64,000 nt of DNA. Source: Candidatus Obscuribacterales bacterium (GTDB taxonomy: Bacteria > Cyanobacteriota > Vampirovibrionia > Obscuribacterales > Obscuribacteraceae). A model generated the notes under the pieces. That model made no database searches. It was not told where the DNA came from and saw only the letters and a list, made by a program, of their open reading frames with translations. How positions within the stretch are numbered: the stretch's first letter is position 1; the number at the start of each line of letters is the position of its first letter. Position numbers and translations under genes: made by a program. Shown here piece after piece: positions 63,488 through 64,000 of this stretch. Where the stretch lies: NCBI GenBank assembly GCA_019637435.1, contig JAHBVO010000001.1:930001-994000 (forward strand), read 5' to 3'.

Positions 63488-64000
63488 TTACTCCACTGTC
63501 AGGACCTGGCTGTTTTTCTGTTTGCTTAGAAGTTGCCTTGCGGCGTCGATCACTTTTGATGGTGCTAGAGCAGTCAGACATTGCCGCTGATCGTCGCAAG
63601 TTTTCTTATAATGGCAGGGGCGGCATTCAAGCGTTTCATCAAAAACCGCTTGGGTTAGTTCGCCCAGTGGTCTCCAGCGATTCGGGTCGGTCGGACCGAA
63701 CAGAGTGACCGTTGGAACTCCTGCAGCGCACGCCAGGTGGGCTGGGCCGGAGTCTACGCAAACGGCGAGATCCATCTCTTTATAGAGAGCCATGCTCTCT
63801 CTTACCGTCAGCTCTCCTGCCATATTAACACTTTTCACGCCTGCTGCGGTTTCAAGCTTTTCGTAGGTCTGCCTGTCGCTTTTGTCGCCGGTGAAAAATG
63901 GCGTCATGCCGAACTCGGCGCTGAGACCTCGTATCACATCAGCCCATAACTCAAGCGGGTAAGTCTTGTCCGGGTGAGCGGCTGCCGCGTGAATGAGCAT
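63488..64000 (-). CDS. Glycosyltransferase family 9 (heptosyltransferase-like), C-terminal part, truncated by the window edge
   Basis: The last 170 residues of a family 9 glycosyltransferase; the N-terminal domain lies beyond base 64000. Visible are the start of the second Rossmann domain (YPLELWADVIRGL), the donor-binding motif DLAVCVDSGPAHLACAAG, and TVTLFGPTDPNRWRPLG, all typical of ADP-heptose:LPS heptosyltransferases. A C-x2-C-x5-C-like Cys cluster (CRPCHYKKTC) near the end is also common in the family. The enzyme would add heptose or a related sugar to lipopolysaccharide core on the cytosolic side. It is the first visible gene of a pair with the exported hypothetical. Confidence 0.85.
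   Translation of the reverse strand: MLIHAAAAHPDKTYPLELWADVIRGLSAEFGMTPFFTGDKSDRQTYEKLETAAGVKSVNMAGELTVRESMALYKEMDLAVCVDSGPAHLACAAGVPTVTLFGPTDPNRWRPLGELTQAVFDETLECRPCHYKKTCDDQRQCLTALAPSKVIDAARQLLSKQKNSQVLTVE

Overview
The window is a stretch of bacterial chromosome with ordinary base composition (roughly balanced GC) and dense coding on both strands. I see no phage, insertion sequence, CRISPR array, tRNA or rRNA. Several things point to a non-photosynthetic relative of cyanobacteria (Vampirovibrionia/Melainabacteria, most likely an Obscuribacter-like lineage). These are a radical SAM gene next to an RNase E/G gene, a BtpA-family protein, serine/threonine kinases with low-complexity tails, many secreted TPR proteins, TadE-like pseudopilins and a PiT/DUF47 phosphate pair. 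A family 9 glycosyltransferase fits an outer-membrane-bearing cell. The taxon is inferred from gene content; no search was possible.

Layout. 1-4.3 kb: truncated radical SAM protein and RNase E/G, closed by a strong terminator. 4.3-9.8 kb, minus strand: S1-like/Gln-rich protein, a Fur-FeoA-zinc ribbon operon, uvrA. 10-16.9 kb: 1020-residue repeat protein, a membrane Ser/Thr kinase, a DUF445 protein. 17-21.6 kb, plus strand: two exported TPR proteins, ftsZ, mtnA. 21.6-28.5 kb: a histidine kinase and a response regulator flanking a 1537-residue LysM protein. 28.5-36.3 kb: HMA-type lipoprotein, two TadE-like proteins, TPR protein, DUF6687-like protein, DUF47 protein, PiT phosphate transporter, another TPR protein. 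36.3-44.5 kb: M20 dipeptidase, MFS transporter, saccharopine-dehydrogenase-like protein, SDR protein, a hypothetical, a DUF2339 membrane protein. 44.8-47.9 kb: adenine methyltransferase plus PD-(D/E)XK nuclease, a probable restriction-modification pair. 47.9-51.6 kb: kynurenine/aminomuconate-type enzymes and a BtpA protein. 51.8-56.8 kb: large exported beta-helix-like protein and a second membrane Ser/Thr kinase. 57-62.4 kb: recF, ribF, gyrB, CDP-alcohol phosphatidyltransferase. 62.4-64 kb: exported hypothetical and a truncated family 9 glycosyltransferase.

The features I find most worth following are the methyltransferase/nuclease pair with helix-turn-helix-like tails on both proteins, the two-component pair around the giant LysM protein, the structured leaders before the DUF2339 and adhesin-like genes, and a short Gln-Ser-Gly-(Val/Ala)-(Tyr/Phe) motif. 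That motif is repeated in the 1020-residue protein and also occurs in the disordered linker of FtsZ, in a region that encodes two Hanks-type kinases.
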